Positions 16,410-25,895 are shown, counted from the first letter of the stretch. The stretch: 64,000 nucleotides of DNA from VFKU01 sp964620045 (GCA_964620045.1 CAZUJL010000001.1:186001-250000), one strand, 5' to 3'. The notes: generated by a model from the letters alone, not told the origin. A program made the numbers and translations.

Positions 16410-17816
16410 ATGGCGGGCATCCTTAGTTACGGCGCATATATCCCCTTTCACCGGTTGCAACGGGCGGCGATCGGCGCGGCCCTCGAAACGAAAGCCGACA
16501 AGGGCGAGCGCGCGATCGCGAGTTACGATGAAGACACCGTGACGATGGCGGTCGAAGCTGCCCGCGCCGCGCTGGCCGGTGCGCCGAAGCACACCCCCTC
16601 CTCCATTTTCTTCGCGACCACCGAACCGCCCTATCAGGAAAAACTCAACGCGGCCACAATCCACGCCGCGCTCGATCTGCCCGCGCAGACGCGCGCGCTC
16701 GACGTCGGCGGCTCGACCCGCGCAGGCCTCGGCGCGCTGCTTGCCGCCGTGGATGCCTCCGCGAGCGGGCCCACGCTCGCCGCGATGAGCGATCTGCGCC
16801 AAGGCGCGCCGGAAGGTTCGGCGGAACAGTCCGGCGGCGACGCGGCGGTGGCCTTCTTGATCGGCACCGACAACGTAATCGCGACCATCGAAGCGACCTA
16901 CTCCGAAACACTCGAGCACCAGGCGCTGTGGCGTCTTCCGGGCGAAAAATTTACGCGCGTGTGGGAAGAACGCTTCTCGCTGACGCAAGTATATGGTCCA
17001 CTCCTCGCCGCGGGCGGCAAGGGCGTGCTAAAGAAAGCGGGGCTCACCGGCGCGGACATCGCCAAGGCCGTGATCGATGCGCCGAATCCACGCGCGGCGG
17101 CCGGCGCCTTGAAACCACTTGGCCTTGCGCCCGAAAAGATCGTCGATCCGATGCTGGGCAGCGTCGGACACTCCGGCACGGCGCACGCAGGCCTGCTGCT
17201 AGCGTCAGCGCTCGATGGCGCGAAGCCGGGCGATCGGATTCTCGTGATCTCCGTTTCCGACGGTGTGGACGCCGTCATCCTGAAAGTCACCGACGCGATC
17301 ACGGCCTACAAAGCCGCCGCGCCGGTGGCCAAGCTGGTCGCCGCGAAGCGCAACGACGTCTCCTACCTGCGCTACCTGAAATGGCGCGGCACGCTGCAGA
17401 CCGAAAAACCCCGCCGTCCCGACCCGGACCGCCCCGCGGCGCCCCCGGTGTTCCGCCGGCGGCACTGGAAATTCAGCTTTGTGGGCACGGAATGCACGGC
17501 CTGCGGCGCGAAGCACCTGCCCCCGCAGAAGGTCTGCGTGCAGTGCGGCGCGGTGGACCAAATGAAGGAAATCGCGTTTGCCAACCGCCGCGGCAAGGTG
17601 GCGACGTATACTATCGACCGGCTGGCCTTCACGCCGCAGCCGCCGATGGTGATGGCGATGGTGGATTTCGACGGCGGCGGGCGCGTGGAACTCGAAGTGA
17701 CCGACTGCCAGCCGGACAAGATTGAGATCGGAACCGAAGTGGAAATGACCTTCCGCCGGTTTTTCACCGCGGACGGTGTTCACAATTACTTCTGGAAAGC
17801 ACGCCCGGTGCGATAG
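16410..17816 (+). CDS. HMG-CoA synthase-like protein fused to DUF35 Zn-ribbon/OB-fold
   Basis: A 468-aa two-part protein. Residues 1 to about 300 follow the thiolase-like 3-hydroxy-3-methylglutaryl-CoA synthase fold, with Glu72 in ATTEPPYQ matching the family glutamate. The expected nucleophilic Cys is replaced in GSTRAGLGAL (Ser102-Thr103). Residues about 350-468 form a DUF35 unit with Cys363, Cys366, Cys377 and Cys380 in two CxxC knuckles, then an OB-fold. In archaea separate HMG-CoA synthase, thiolase and DUF35 proteins form a channelling complex; here two of the three are one chain and the thiolase is 11 nt downstream. Role is inferred: partner or acyl-CoA scaffold of that thiolase. Confidence 0.82.
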   Translation: MAGILSYGAYIPFHRLQRAAIGAALETKADKGERAIASYDEDTVTMAVEAARAALAGAPKHTPSSIFFATTEPPYQEKLNAATIHAALDLPAQTRALDVGGSTRAGLGALLAAVDASASGPTLAAMSDLRQGAPEGSAEQSGGDAAVAFLIGTDNVIATIEATYSETLEHQALWRLPGEKFTRVWEERFSLTQVYGPLLAAGGKGVLKKAGLTGADIAKAVIDAPNPRAAAGALKPLGLAPEKIVDPMLGSVGHSGTAHAGLLLASALDGAKPGDRILVISVSDGVDAVILKVTDAITAYKAAAPVAKLVAAKRNDVSYLRYLKWRGTLQTEKPRRPDPDRPAAPPVFRRRHWKFSFVGTECTACGAKHLPPQKVCVQCGAVDQMKEIAFANRRGKVATYTIDRLAFTPQPPMVMAMVDFDGGGRVELEVTDCQPDKIEIGTEVEMTFRRFFTADGVHNYFWKARPVR

Positions 17817-17827
17817 GAGATCGAATC

Positions 17828-19012
17828 ATGGCCAGCAAGGGAATCTGCGATCGCGTTGCCATCGTCGGCATGGGCTGCACGGCCTTCGGCGAACACTGGG
17901 ACAAGAGCGTGGGCGACATGCTCGTCGAAGCCGCGACGGAGGCGTTCGCCTCCGCCAAGATGACGAAGGACCAGATCGACGCCTACTGGCTCGGCAGCAT
18001 GGGCCAGCTCTCCGGCCTCACGCTTTCCGAGCCGCTGAAGATTCAGTACAAACCCGTGTCGCACGTTGAGAACTTCTGCGCGACCGGCAGCGAAGCGATG
18101 CGCAACGCGGCGTATGCCGTGGCGTCGGGTGCGTACGACATTGTGATGGCGATCGGCGTGGAGAAGCTGAAGGACTCGGGCTACTCCGGCCTCGTGACCG
18201 CTACACCGGCCAACGACGGCTCGATGCCGACAACGACGGCGCCCGCCAGTTTCTCGATGCTCGCGCCGGCCTACTTTAAGAAATACGGCCTTGATCCTGA
18301 TCTCGGCAAGCAGGTGATCTCGCTCATCGCGCAGAAGAACCACGCGAACGGGGCGAAGAACCCGAAAGCGCAATTCCAGAAACCGGTCGATCTCGAAAGC
18401 ATCAAGTGCTCGCCGAAGGTCGCCGGGCCGCTGGGCATCATGGACTGCTCGGGCGTGAGCGACGGGTCCGCCGCCGCGATCCTCGTGCGCGCGGAAGACG
18501 CCTATAAATATACGGACAAGCCGATCTTCATTAAGGCGCTCTCCTTCATCGCCGGGCCGTCCGAAGGCCACATGCGCCAGGATTATGATTTCACCACCTT
18601 CCCGGAAGTGGTCGCGTCCGCGAAAGACGCGTATCTCCAAGCCGGTATTGAGGACCCGCGCGAGCAGGTGTCGATGGCCGAAGTGCACGACTGCTTCACG
18701 CCGACCGAGTTGGTGCTGTACGAAGACCTCGGCTTCGCGCCGCGCGGTCACGCCTGGCAGGACGTGCTGGATGGCACCTTCACCCTCGAAGGCAAGCTGC
18801 CGGTGAATCCGGACGGCGGTCTGAAATCCTTTGGGCATCCGATCGGCGCGTCGGGCCTGCGCATGATGTACGAGATGTGGCTGCAGCTCCGCGGCGAAGC
18901 GGGTCCGCGCCAGATCAAGGCGCCGAAGATGGGCCTCACCCACAACCTCGGCGGGCGCCCCGGCAAATGCGTCAGTTTCGTATCCATCGTGGGCCGGGAT
19001 CGGAATAACTAA
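17828..19012 (+). CDS. Thiolase of the SCP2/lipid-transfer type (acetyl-CoA acetyltransferase-like)
   Basis: A 394-aa condensing or thiolytic enzyme for acyl-CoA. Nucleophile Cys84 lies in VENFCATGSEA. The SCP2-thiolase motif HDCFTPTE is at residues 287-294, and His337 is in SFGHPIGASG. The start IVGMGCTAFGEHWDKS is typical of the acetoacetyl-CoA thiolase group that works with DUF35 proteins. AGGAG lies 7 nt before the ATG, 11 nt after the upstream fusion gene, so the two are certainly an operon. Possible roles: acetoacetyl-CoA formation, or a late step of branched or steroid side-chain degradation. Confidence 0.88.
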   Translation: MASKGICDRVAIVGMGCTAFGEHWDKSVGDMLVEAATEAFASAKMTKDQIDAYWLGSMGQLSGLTLSEPLKIQYKPVSHVENFCATGSEAMRNAAYAVASGAYDIVMAIGVEKLKDSGYSGLVTATPANDGSMPTTTAPASFSMLAPAYFKKYGLDPDLGKQVISLIAQKNHANGAKNPKAQFQKPVDLESIKCSPKVAGPLGIMDCSGVSDGSAAAILVRAEDAYKYTDKPIFIKALSFIAGPSEGHMRQDYDFTTFPEVVASAKDAYLQAGIEDPREQVSMAEVHDCFTPTELVLYEDLGFAPRGHAWQDVLDGTFTLEGKLPVNPDGGLKSFGHPIGASGLRMMYEMWLQLRGEAGPRQIKAPKMGLTHNLGGRPGKCVSFVSIVGRDRNN

Positions 19013-19108
19013 GCCCAGGATGTCGTCTATAAAACGGATTGCTGAACCGGTTGGTCTAACCACGACATAACCGCGATCGGGTACAATTTCGCCCGGGAGA
19101 ATGCCGTA

Positions 19109-19786
19109 GTGGAAGCTGTTGTGAACACATACGAAAGCCTTGTGCACCGGTATACGCGCCGGGAAGAATATGCGAATATCGCCACGCATGGCCTCGGCGT
19201 GCTGCTGAGCATTGCGGCGCTGGTGATGATGGTGGCCTACGCCGCCAAGCACGGCGACCCGTATCACATTGTGAGCGTGTCCGTTTTTGGTGCGACGCTC
19301 ATCCTGCTCTATCTTGGCTCGACCCTCTACCACGCGGTGACGCATCCCAAAGCCAAGTACATTTTCCGCGTGATTGACCACAGTTGCATTTACTTACTGA
19401 TTGCCGGGAGTTACACACCTTTCACACTCGTGTCGCTGCGCGGCGGCTGGGGCTGGTCGCTGTTCGGGGTCACGTGGGGCCTCGCGCTTACGGGCATCGT
19501 GTTCAAGGTTTTCTTCAACAAGCGCTTCAGCATGATGTCCACACTGACCTATATTGCGCTGGGCTGGCTCGTCGTCGTCGCCGCGAAGCCCGTGGTCGAC
19601 AATGTGCCGGTCGGCGGCCTTGCGTGGCTCGCGGCCGGCGGGTTCATGTACACCTTCGGCGTCGTTTTTTATCTGTGGCGCCGTATCCCCTACCACCACG
19701 CGATCTGGCACGTGATGGTGATGGCGGGTTCGTTCTGTCACTTCATCGCCGTCTATCTGTACGTCCTGCCGCCGCTCAACGCCTGA
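19109..19786 (+). CDS. Hemolysin III / PAQR-family membrane protein
   Basis: Inner-membrane protein of 225 aa with seven predicted helices. Signature residues of the PAQR/HlyIII superfamily are present: STLYHAVTH near residue 72, IDHSCIYLLIAGSYTP near residue 91 and HAIWHVMVMAGSFCHF near residue 198, which together build the zinc site. The family includes the poorly understood YqfA/TrhA proteins involved in membrane lipid homeostasis; haemolytic action is not established generally. GTG start with GGGAG about 10 nt upstream. Monocistronic, followed by a promoter for the coiled-coil gene. Confidence 0.88.
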   Translation: MEAVVNTYESLVHRYTRREEYANIATHGLGVLLSIAALVMMVAYAAKHGDPYHIVSVSVFGATLILLYLGSTLYHAVTHPKAKYIFRVIDHSCIYLLIAGSYTPFTLVSLRGGWGWSLFGVTWGLALTGIVFKVFFNKRFSMMSTLTYIALGWLVVVAAKPVVDNVPVGGLAWLAAGGFMYTFGVVFYLWRRIPYHHAIWHVMVMAGSFCHFIAVYLYVLPPLNA

Positions 19787-19834
19787 GCCACGGACGAAAT
19801 TCACTGAAATCTCGACACGCCCTCCGGAAAACTC

Positions 19835-19863
19835 TTGGCGTGCTCGCACAGTTCTGATATACT
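19835..19863 (+). promoter_or_regulatory. Sigma-70-type promoter of the coiled-coil gene
   Basis: TTGGCG at 19835-19840, a 17-nt spacer, then TATACT at 19858-19863. Transcription would start near 19870, which rules out a translation start at 19835 and supports the ATG at 19919. Confidence 0.65.
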
Positions 19864-19918
19864 CCTGACCGTTACGGGGAATTTCGCGGAATTCGGGGCG
19901 CCACGCGTAGACCACCTC

Positions 19919-22900
19919 ATGCAGGATGCCGTCCGGTATCAATGGGCCGACGAGGCCACACGTCTGCTCAAGGACCGTCAGGACGCGCGTGCCCTTGAGA
20001 TTCTCGACAAGCTCATCGCCGCATACCCCGGCCGCGAAGACCTGCTCGTTTCCAAAGCCTATTGCCTGAGCCGTCTCGGCCAGCACGATGATGCCTCGGC
20101 GATTTATCGCCGCCTCTCCGAAGCACCCACACCGAGCGATCGCGTGCAGCGCCTGGGTCTGTTCATTTCCAAGCGCGCTCAGCCGGTGTTTGAGTTGCCG
20201 TCGGCGGATACGCCGCCTGCGTCGCCTGCACCGGCCTTCGACATCGTCGCGCCGCCGGCGCTCGCACAAAAACTCGAAGTGGTACGCCAAAACTTCGAAC
20301 AGGAACTCGAATCCTTCCGCGGGCAGCACGCGCAGTCGGCGGCGGCCATCGAGCGTTTGCGTTCGCGGCTCGCCGAGCGCGACAAGGCGGTGCAGACGCT
20401 CACGCAGAAAAACGAAGAGCTGGAGTCATTGCTGACCGGGTTGAGCAACGAGATGTCGGGCTTCCACACGCCGACGACGCCCACGCTCATCAGCGATGCC
20501 ACGCTTTCGCAGGAAGAAATGCGCGCGCGGATCGAAACAGCCGAACGACAGATTCAAGAACGCGACGACACGCTCTCGGCGATCTTCCGCAAGAATGGCG
20601 ATCTCGAACGCACGATTCGCCGGTTGACGACCGAACTCGATGAGATCAAGGTCGAGAAGGCCGCCGGCACCGAGACTGAATCCGAATTACGCGCGGAATT
20701 GCAGAAGGCGCGAAGCGAAGCGCTGGAAGCGCGTCGTGCCGCGACCGATCTCAATGGTCTGCGCGCGGCATTGCGCGACGCGGAACAGGGCGTCCGCACG
20801 ATCGAATCCGAGCGCGACGGCGTCCGCGATCGCATCACGGCGCTCGAAGACCAGCTTGAACAGACCTTCTCGCGCGAGACGCGGGCGTTGGAACTAAACC
20901 GCGCACTGGAAGCCAAAGCCGCCGAGCAGGACGCCATCCTGGCGCGGGCCGCGGAGACCCTGCACGCGCTGGAAGCCCAGATGGGCGGCGACCGGCCGTC
21001 CGCGGGTTTTGGCAGCATGATTTCGAATGTTTCCGAACAGTTGGCCGACTTGCATGCCGCGCTGAACCGGATGATCACGGAACGCGGAGCGCTCTCGGAA
21101 CGACTGAATGCCGTCGAAACCGAATACACAGCCCTGCGCTCGGAGTATGCCGCGCTTGAGCACCGTCGCGACGAGATGCAGGCGCAGATGGAATCGCGGC
21201 GCGGCGAGATCGACCTCGCGCTGGATCGCCGCAAGGAATTGAACGACGCCCTGCTTGCCGCCGAACGCCGCATGACGGCGATTGCCGCGCGCGAACAGGA
21301 ATTGCAAGGCCGCATCACCGAATTGCAGCGGCAACTGCTGGATCGCGATGCGCTGCTGGAGACCTCGCGCATGCAGACCGTGCGCCTGGAATCGGAACTG
21401 CACGAAGCACGGCGTGAACGCGAAGCACTGGCACTCCGCGAAAATGAACTGATGGCCGACAGCGAAGCGCTGGCGACGGCGCTCGTAAAAGAACGCAGCG
21501 CGATTCAGGATCTGCGCGATTCCAAGGCACGCATCGAGCAGGCCTTCCAGGAACTGAAGATCGACTTCTCGGCACTGGCCGAAGCGGCCGGCGCGGCGAC
21601 GGACGAAATTGCCCTTCAGCGTGAAGCGCGCGAAGTGCTCCTGCTGGAGCGCGCGGCGACTGTCCGCAAACTGAGCGACACCGAGAACGAACTTCGCCGC
21701 ACGCGCATTGAGCGCGACGCGATGGGCGCCTCTCTGGCGGCGCTCGAATCGCGCGAGCAGGAACTCAGCGGACGCTGGACCGATTCCGACGCGCGCCTGC
21801 GCGACGCCCTGGCCACGCTGGCATCGCGCGACCGAGAACTGCAGAACCTGGCCCGCGAGCGTGACGACCTGCTCGTACAGCTCACCGATCTGCAGACCCG
21901 CATCGAGTCTCTGCTGGAAACCAACCGTACGCAGGATGCCGAGGTCCTCCGGCTCAATGCCGAAGTCGACGATCGTCGCGCGGCATTCATTAAGGTGGAC
22001 GAACAGAAGGCCGATGTCGAGCTGACCCTCTCCCACCTGAAAATGGAGCATGCGTACCTCCAGAAGCAGGAACGCGAAGCCCGCGAAGAAATCGACGCGC
22101 TGAACAACGACGTGGTTCAACGCGACACCCGGATCGCCAAGCTCGGCGACGATCAGTTGCAGATCCTTCGCGATCGCGCGGTGCTTCAGGAAAACTTTGA
22201 CGCGCTAACCGAATCCGAACGCCAGGCGCGTGCTGAAATCACGGCCTTGAGCGGCGAACTGGCCGGTCGCGAACAGCAGATCGCGAGCCTCGGCGATGAC
22301 CAGCAACAGATCCTCCGCGAACGCGCGGCCTTGCAGACAAGTTTCGACGCATTGGCGGAATCCGAACGGCAGGCGCGGCAGAACATCGCCGATCTCACGC
22401 GCGATCTCGACTCAGCGCGCGAGTCCATCGCACAGGCCGCCGAAACGCGCCGTACCCTCGAAGCCGAAGCCGAACGCCGCGAGGAAGAACTCGTGTGGGC
22501 GGCGGAACGCGAATCCACAGCAAAAGTCCGCGCGCAGGAACTGGCGGTGACCATCGCACAGCAGGCGGGGCGCATCGGCGAACTCGAAGCCGATCATGTC
22601 GCGCTGCTCGCCGAACGCGCGCGCAAGGAATCGCAGGCGCTTGAGCTTGAAGAAAGCCTGCGCGGCGCGAACGAACAAATCAGCACGATCTCGGCGCAGT
22701 TGCACAAAGCCGAGCGAGAACTGGCCGAACTGCGCATCCAGCGCGCGCAGCTCGAAGCCGAAGAAGACCGGCTCCTGTCCGAAATCGCCGGCCTGCGGGA
22801 ATCAGAGCACCAGCTTCGCCGCCGCGGGGAATTGCTGGATCGCGATCTGGAAGACCGCAACCGGCGCATCGCGAGCCTGGAAACGGAAATCTCCGCGCAG

Positions 22901-23593
22901 GACGGCCGCCTGATCGACCTTTCGCGCGAGCTGCACGAACGCGAAGACCGCATCCGCGAAATCGAACAGGAGCGCTTTCTGCTGACCGAGCGCGTCCGCG
23001 TGCTGGACAGCGAACTGCCGCCGTTGCGCGACCGCGAGCGCAACCTCGAACTGCGCGTGGCCGAGCTGGATACCTCCCTGGCCGACGAGCGCGAATCGTT
23101 GCACCGGCGCGGCGAAGAACTCGCGACGGCGCTGCGGCGCGTGGAAGACATGCGCACGATGGTGGCCGCGCGCGAGCAGGAACTGGCGGAAGCCGCCGGC
23201 ATTCGCGACGAGATGGAAGAAGCGCACAAGGCCGTGGAAGCCGAGCTGGCCGCGTCGCGCGATGCACACGCTGCCGCCGAAGGCCGCATCCGCGAACTGC
23301 AGCAGCAGATCACACTGGTCGAGTCCGACCTCGCCGACGTGACCGAGAGCTCGCGCCAGACCGAACTGCGCGCCGAACAGCTTGAAGGCGCGCTGCACGA
23401 GCGCGACAAAGTCATCGACGACGCGCGGCACCAGTTGCAGCAGGCGCGCGACACGATTCACCGCCTGCAGCCGGAACTCGACCGCATCTATACGCAGGAA
23501 TTGCCACAGGCGCTCGAACAGAAAGTAAACGCCTTGCGCCGCATGCAGGATTTGCGCGCGGAGATTGAACTGCTCCGCAGCCAGATGTGGTAG
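19919..23593 (+). CDS. Very long coiled-coil protein with N-terminal TPR
   Basis: A 1224-aa cytoplasmic protein. Residues 1 to about 80 form a TPR-like helical region (DARALEILDKLIAAYPGRED). After a Pro/Ala linker (SADTPPASPAPAF) about 1080 residues of Glu/Arg/Ala/Leu-rich heptads follow. No transmembrane segment, ATPase head or kinase motif is visible, so it is not a complete SMC protein. A 49-residue unit (seven heptads) is tandemly duplicated at 22091-22384. It may act as a long spacer or cytoskeletal/polarity scaffold, which is inference from shape only. The start is set by the promoter at 19835-19863. Confidence 0.8.
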   Translation: MQDAVRYQWADEATRLLKDRQDARALEILDKLIAAYPGREDLLVSKAYCLSRLGQHDDASAIYRRLSEAPTPSDRVQRLGLFISKRAQPVFELPSADTPPASPAPAFDIVAPPALAQKLEVVRQNFEQELESFRGQHAQSAAAIERLRSRLAERDKAVQTLTQKNEELESLLTGLSNEMSGFHTPTTPTLISDATLSQEEMRARIETAERQIQERDDTLSAIFRKNGDLERTIRRLTTELDEIKVEKAAGTETESELRAELQKARSEALEARRAATDLNGLRAALRDAEQGVRTIESERDGVRDRITALEDQLEQTFSRETRALELNRALEAKAAEQDAILARAAETLHALEAQMGGDRPSAGFGSMISNVSEQLADLHAALNRMITERGALSERLNAVETEYTALRSEYAALEHRRDEMQAQMESRRGEIDLALDRRKELNDALLAAERRMTAIAAREQELQGRITELQRQLLDRDALLETSRMQTVRLESELHEARREREALALRENELMADSEALATALVKERSAIQDLRDSKARIEQAFQELKIDFSALAEAAGAATDEIALQREAREVLLLERAATVRKLSDTENELRRTRIERDAMGASLAALESREQELSGRWTDSDARLRDALATLASRDRELQNLARERDDLLVQLTDLQTRIESLLETNRTQDAEVLRLNAEVDDRRAAFIKVDEQKADVELTLSHLKMEHAYLQKQEREAREEIDALNNDVVQRDTRIAKLGDDQLQILRDRAVLQENFDALTESERQARAEITALSGELAGREQQIASLGDDQQQILRERAALQTSFDALAESERQARQNIADLTRDLDSARESIAQAAETRRTLEAEAERREEELVWAAERESTAKVRAQELAVTIAQQAGRIGELEADHVALLAERARKESQALELEESLRGANEQISTISAQLHKAERELAELRIQRAQLEAEEDRLLSEIAGLRESEHQLRRRGELLDRDLEDRNRRIASLETEISAQDGRLIDLSRELHEREDRIREIEQERFLLTERVRVLDSELPPLRDRERNLELRVAELDTSLADERESLHRRGEELATALRRVEDMRTMVAAREQELAEAAGIRDEMEEAHKAVEAELAASRDAHAAAEGRIRELQQQITLVESDLADVTESSRQTELRAEQLEGALHERDKVIDDARHQLQQARDTIHRLQPELDRIYTQELPQALEQKVNALRRMQDLRAEIELLRSQMW

Positions 23594-23600
23594 GTCGTAT

Positions 23601-23951
23601 TTACTCCGCTGCGCGCTTGACGAGCGCGGACAGCACCTTCACCTGATCCGGCTCCTGAAACTCCCACCGTTCCAGAAACACGCGCAGTGATTCGCGCAGC
23701 TCGCGGTGCTCCGCCGCGTGCAATTCCCCCGTGAGCCGGCGCAGTTCGATCACGTGGCCCTCTGCGAGGCGGCGGTGAAACTGATCGCGATAGGGACGTG
23801 AGGATTCGATGGACTGGCGTTCTTCGGCGGGCAGCTCGTGCCAGACGCGTTCGAGGTCCGCAAGGAACCGAAGCGGGCGCCAAAGCGCTTCGAGTCGCGG
23901 CGCCATGGACTGCAACACGCTGCGATCGTGGTTGAGAATCTGTGTTGCCAT
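23601..23951 (-). CDS. Small hypothetical helical protein
   Basis: A 116-aa charged, alpha-helical protein with no signal. Motifs seen include LEALWRPLRFLADLERVWHE and a basic/acidic helix EGHVIELRRLTGELHAAEH. The open frame extends to 24161, but the part upstream of ATG 23951 crosses a terminator and is rejected. It converges on the coiled-coil gene with a 7-nt gap. Function unknown. Confidence 0.55.
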   Translation of the reverse strand: MATQILNHDRSVLQSMAPRLEALWRPLRFLADLERVWHELPAEERQSIESSRPYRDQFHRRLAEGHVIELRRLTGELHAAEHRELRESLRVFLERWEFQEPDQVKVLSALVKRAAE

Positions 23952-23987
23952 GGGTGGCCCCCGATGCAAAATGGTAACAGAGCCGGG

Positions 23988-24019
23988 AAAAAAGCGAAAG
24001 GGCCGCCCGAGGGCGGCCC
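23988..24019 (-). terminator. Intrinsic terminator of the VOC gene
   Basis: A 9-bp GC stem (24000-24008 with 24011-24019), followed on the minus strand by TTTCGC and a run of six T (plus A run 23988-23993). It lies 21 nt past the VOC stop. Confidence 0.85.
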
Positions 24020-24039
24020 CTGAAGGAATGTTCGCAATA

Positions 24040-24960
24040 CTACTCCCAGGCGGCTTCCGGGATCGGCTTCTCTTCGACGATTTCGATGAGCACCTTGTCC
24101 GGCCCGCGAACAAAGAAGCTCTTGAAGCCGAATTCAGGGCGATCCTTAATCTCGTCCTCAATTTTCACACCATTTGCCTTCATCCGGTCATACACCGGCT
24201 GAATGTTCCGGAACGAGAACGCGATATGGTCGATCGCGCGGCCTTCCGTCGGCTGAAGCTCACCGAGCGGCTCGTAGTTCCACCAGTTCACTGTCTCTTT
24301 GGCCGGCTTGCCGAAGATGTTGATCGCCACGTCGTTGTCGGTGACCACCTGGCTCGTCCACAGGTAACGGAAAATCGCCATCGGATTTTTCGGGTCCGAC
24401 TTGAAGCCTTCCGGCGCCGCGGGCGGCTTCGGCGGAACGCGATCCGGACCCGTGAGGCCGAGGTTCTTCACATACCACTCCGTCGCCGCGCCGACGTCAT
24501 CGGAGAACAAGTGCACATGGCCGAAGCGCTCGTGCTGGAAGCCGGTCCACACTTCGACGACTTCCTTGTCGGGGCCGTAGGCGTACATGTAGTGGTTGTT
24601 GCCCAGCGTCGACAGCGGCGTCTCCCACTCCATGCCTTTCTTCGTGCGCCAGTCGAACTCGCTCGGGCCGTCCACGCCACCCCAGCCGATGTGATAGATC
24701 CCGCTCTCGAGTTTCCACGGCGCGGGCTGCGCGACTTTATTGAAGAGAATGAACGAGCGATCGACCATGACCGCATCGACCTTGCCGTGATACTTGATCT
24801 TCACGCCGCTGAACATCGTCTGGTAGTACTGGATGCTCTTGGCGGGATCGACGGCGTTGATGCGCGTGTGGTGAAACCGCGGGCGTTCAACGTCTTGCGC
24901 GTGCACTGCTGAACCGATCAATACAAATGCGATGAGTGCTGTACCAATAAATCGTTGCAT
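24040..24960 (-). CDS. Exported VOC-superfamily (glyoxalase/dioxygenase fold) protein
   Basis: A 306-aa protein with a clear Sec signal (MQRFIGTALIAFVLIGSAVHAQ). Two vicinal-oxygen-chelate modules follow: the first opens FHHTRINAVDPAKSIQYY, while the second has HVHLFSDDVGAATEWYVKNL and IDHIAFSFRNIQPVYDRMK and ends KVLIEIVEE. His and Glu at those positions fit the usual metal site. VOC members include glyoxalase I, dioxygenases and binding proteins; periplasmic location argues against classical glyoxalase I. Monocistronic with its own terminator. Substrate unknown. Confidence 0.8.
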   Translation of the reverse strand: MQRFIGTALIAFVLIGSAVHAQDVERPRFHHTRINAVDPAKSIQYYQTMFSGVKIKYHGKVDAVMVDRSFILFNKVAQPAPWKLESGIYHIGWGGVDGPSEFDWRTKKGMEWETPLSTLGNNHYMYAYGPDKEVVEVWTGFQHERFGHVHLFSDDVGAATEWYVKNLGLTGPDRVPPKPPAAPEGFKSDPKNPMAIFRYLWTSQVVTDNDVAINIFGKPAKETVNWWNYEPLGELQPTEGRAIDHIAFSFRNIQPVYDRMKANGVKIEDEIKDRPEFGFKSFFVRGPDKVLIEIVEEKPIPEAAWE

Positions 24961-25056
24961 ACGAACTGGTCCCTCCCTGGGAGTGGAAAACGCCGCGATA
25001 AGGGCAAACTCCGCTGGCGATAATAGCGAGTCGCCGGGGGCCTTTCCAGCAGGAAA

Positions 25057-25077
25057 CCGCGGTGAGGATTACCGCGG
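25057..25077 (-). terminator. Hairpin at the end of the M48 protease gene
   Basis: CCGCGGT/ACCGCGG 7-bp stem (25057-25063 with 25071-25077). The stop codon of the protease lies at the edge of its loop, and TTTCC follows on the minus strand. A compact terminator overlapping the last codons. Confidence 0.5.
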
Positions 25078-25878
25078 CTGGTAGACGGCCAGGGCTTCAG
25101 GCAGGTGCTCTTTGATATTGGCGATGCGGCTTTCAGGCGCGGGGTGGGTCGAAAGGAACTGCGGCGGGCGCGAACCGCCCTGCTCGGCCATACGACCCCA
25201 GAAATCGACCGCCGCACGGGGGTCATACCCGGCAATCGCCATGAGGGTCAGGCCGATGCGGTCGGCTTCGGATTCGTGCAGGCGGCTAAACGGCATCAGC
25301 ACGCCGACCTGGGCGCCCGCGCCGTAGGAACCGAGCAGCAATTGCTGCGTCAGCGCGGGCTGGTTTTGCAAGGCGACCGAGAGCGCCGTGCTACCCACCT
25401 GGGTCAACATAGCCTGGCTCATGCGTTCGTTGCCGTGCTTGGCGACGATGTGCGCGACTTCGTGCCCCATCACCGTGGCAAGACCGGCGTCGTCCTTCGC
25501 GATCGGCAGGATGCCGGTGTAGACGACGACCTTTCCGCCGGGCATCACCCACGCGTTCGCGGTGTCCGGCTCGTCAACGACATTGAACTCCCATTGAAAC
25601 TGCGCGGGCTGTCCAATGTTCTTCAGATAGGTTTCTGTCGCCGAGGCAATGCGCTCGCCCACGCGGCGGACGGTGGCGATGGCTTGCTGGTCTTTGGAGA
25701 TTGGCGCTTGCGCGAGGAATTCGTTGTAGCTCTGCAGCGACATACTGGTCAGTTCGCCGTCGGGGATTAGATTCAGGCTGCTGCGCCCCGTGACGGGCAC
25801 CGTGCTGCACGCGGCGAGTGAACACAGCGTCAACACTTTGACGATCGAATTAAGAATGCGCTTGAAGCCCTCGCGCAT
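25069..25878 (-). CDS. M48-family zinc metallopeptidase lipoprotein (LoiP/BepA-like)
   Basis: Periplasmic, lipid-anchored protease of 269 aa for envelope protein quality control. The signal ends in lipobox LAAC (lipidated Cys24). The active site is GHEVAHIVAKH (His139, Glu140, His143), and the third zinc ligand lies in HESEADRIGL near residue 204. It lacks the TPR domain of BepA and so is nearer to LoiP/YggG or the mitochondrial Oma1 core. ATG 25878 chosen because it gives the signal peptide; an upstream in-frame extension overlaps the kinase gene. It follows phosphofructokinase by 17 nt on the same strand. Confidence 0.88.
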   Translation of the reverse strand: MREGFKRILNSIVKVLTLCSLAACSTVPVTGRSSLNLIPDGELTSMSLQSYNEFLAQAPISKDQQAIATVRRVGERIASATETYLKNIGQPAQFQWEFNVVDEPDTANAWVMPGGKVVVYTGILPIAKDDAGLATVMGHEVAHIVAKHGNERMSQAMLTQVGSTALSVALQNQPALTQQLLLGSYGAGAQVGVLMPFSRLHESEADRIGLTLMAIAGYDPRAAVDFWGRMAEQGGSRPPQFLSTHPAPESRIANIKEHLPEALAVYQPR

Positions 25879-25895
25879 GGGTGTCGCCCTCCCGA

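Noticed and set aside
17786..19381. 531-aa minus-strand frame
   Set aside because: Arg/His/Val-rich antisense of the thiolase gene, with no domain; typical of high-GC antisense frames.
20894..22120. 408-aa minus-strand frame
   Set aside because: Antisense of the coiled-coil gene; strong heptad coding on the plus strand and no motif on the minus.
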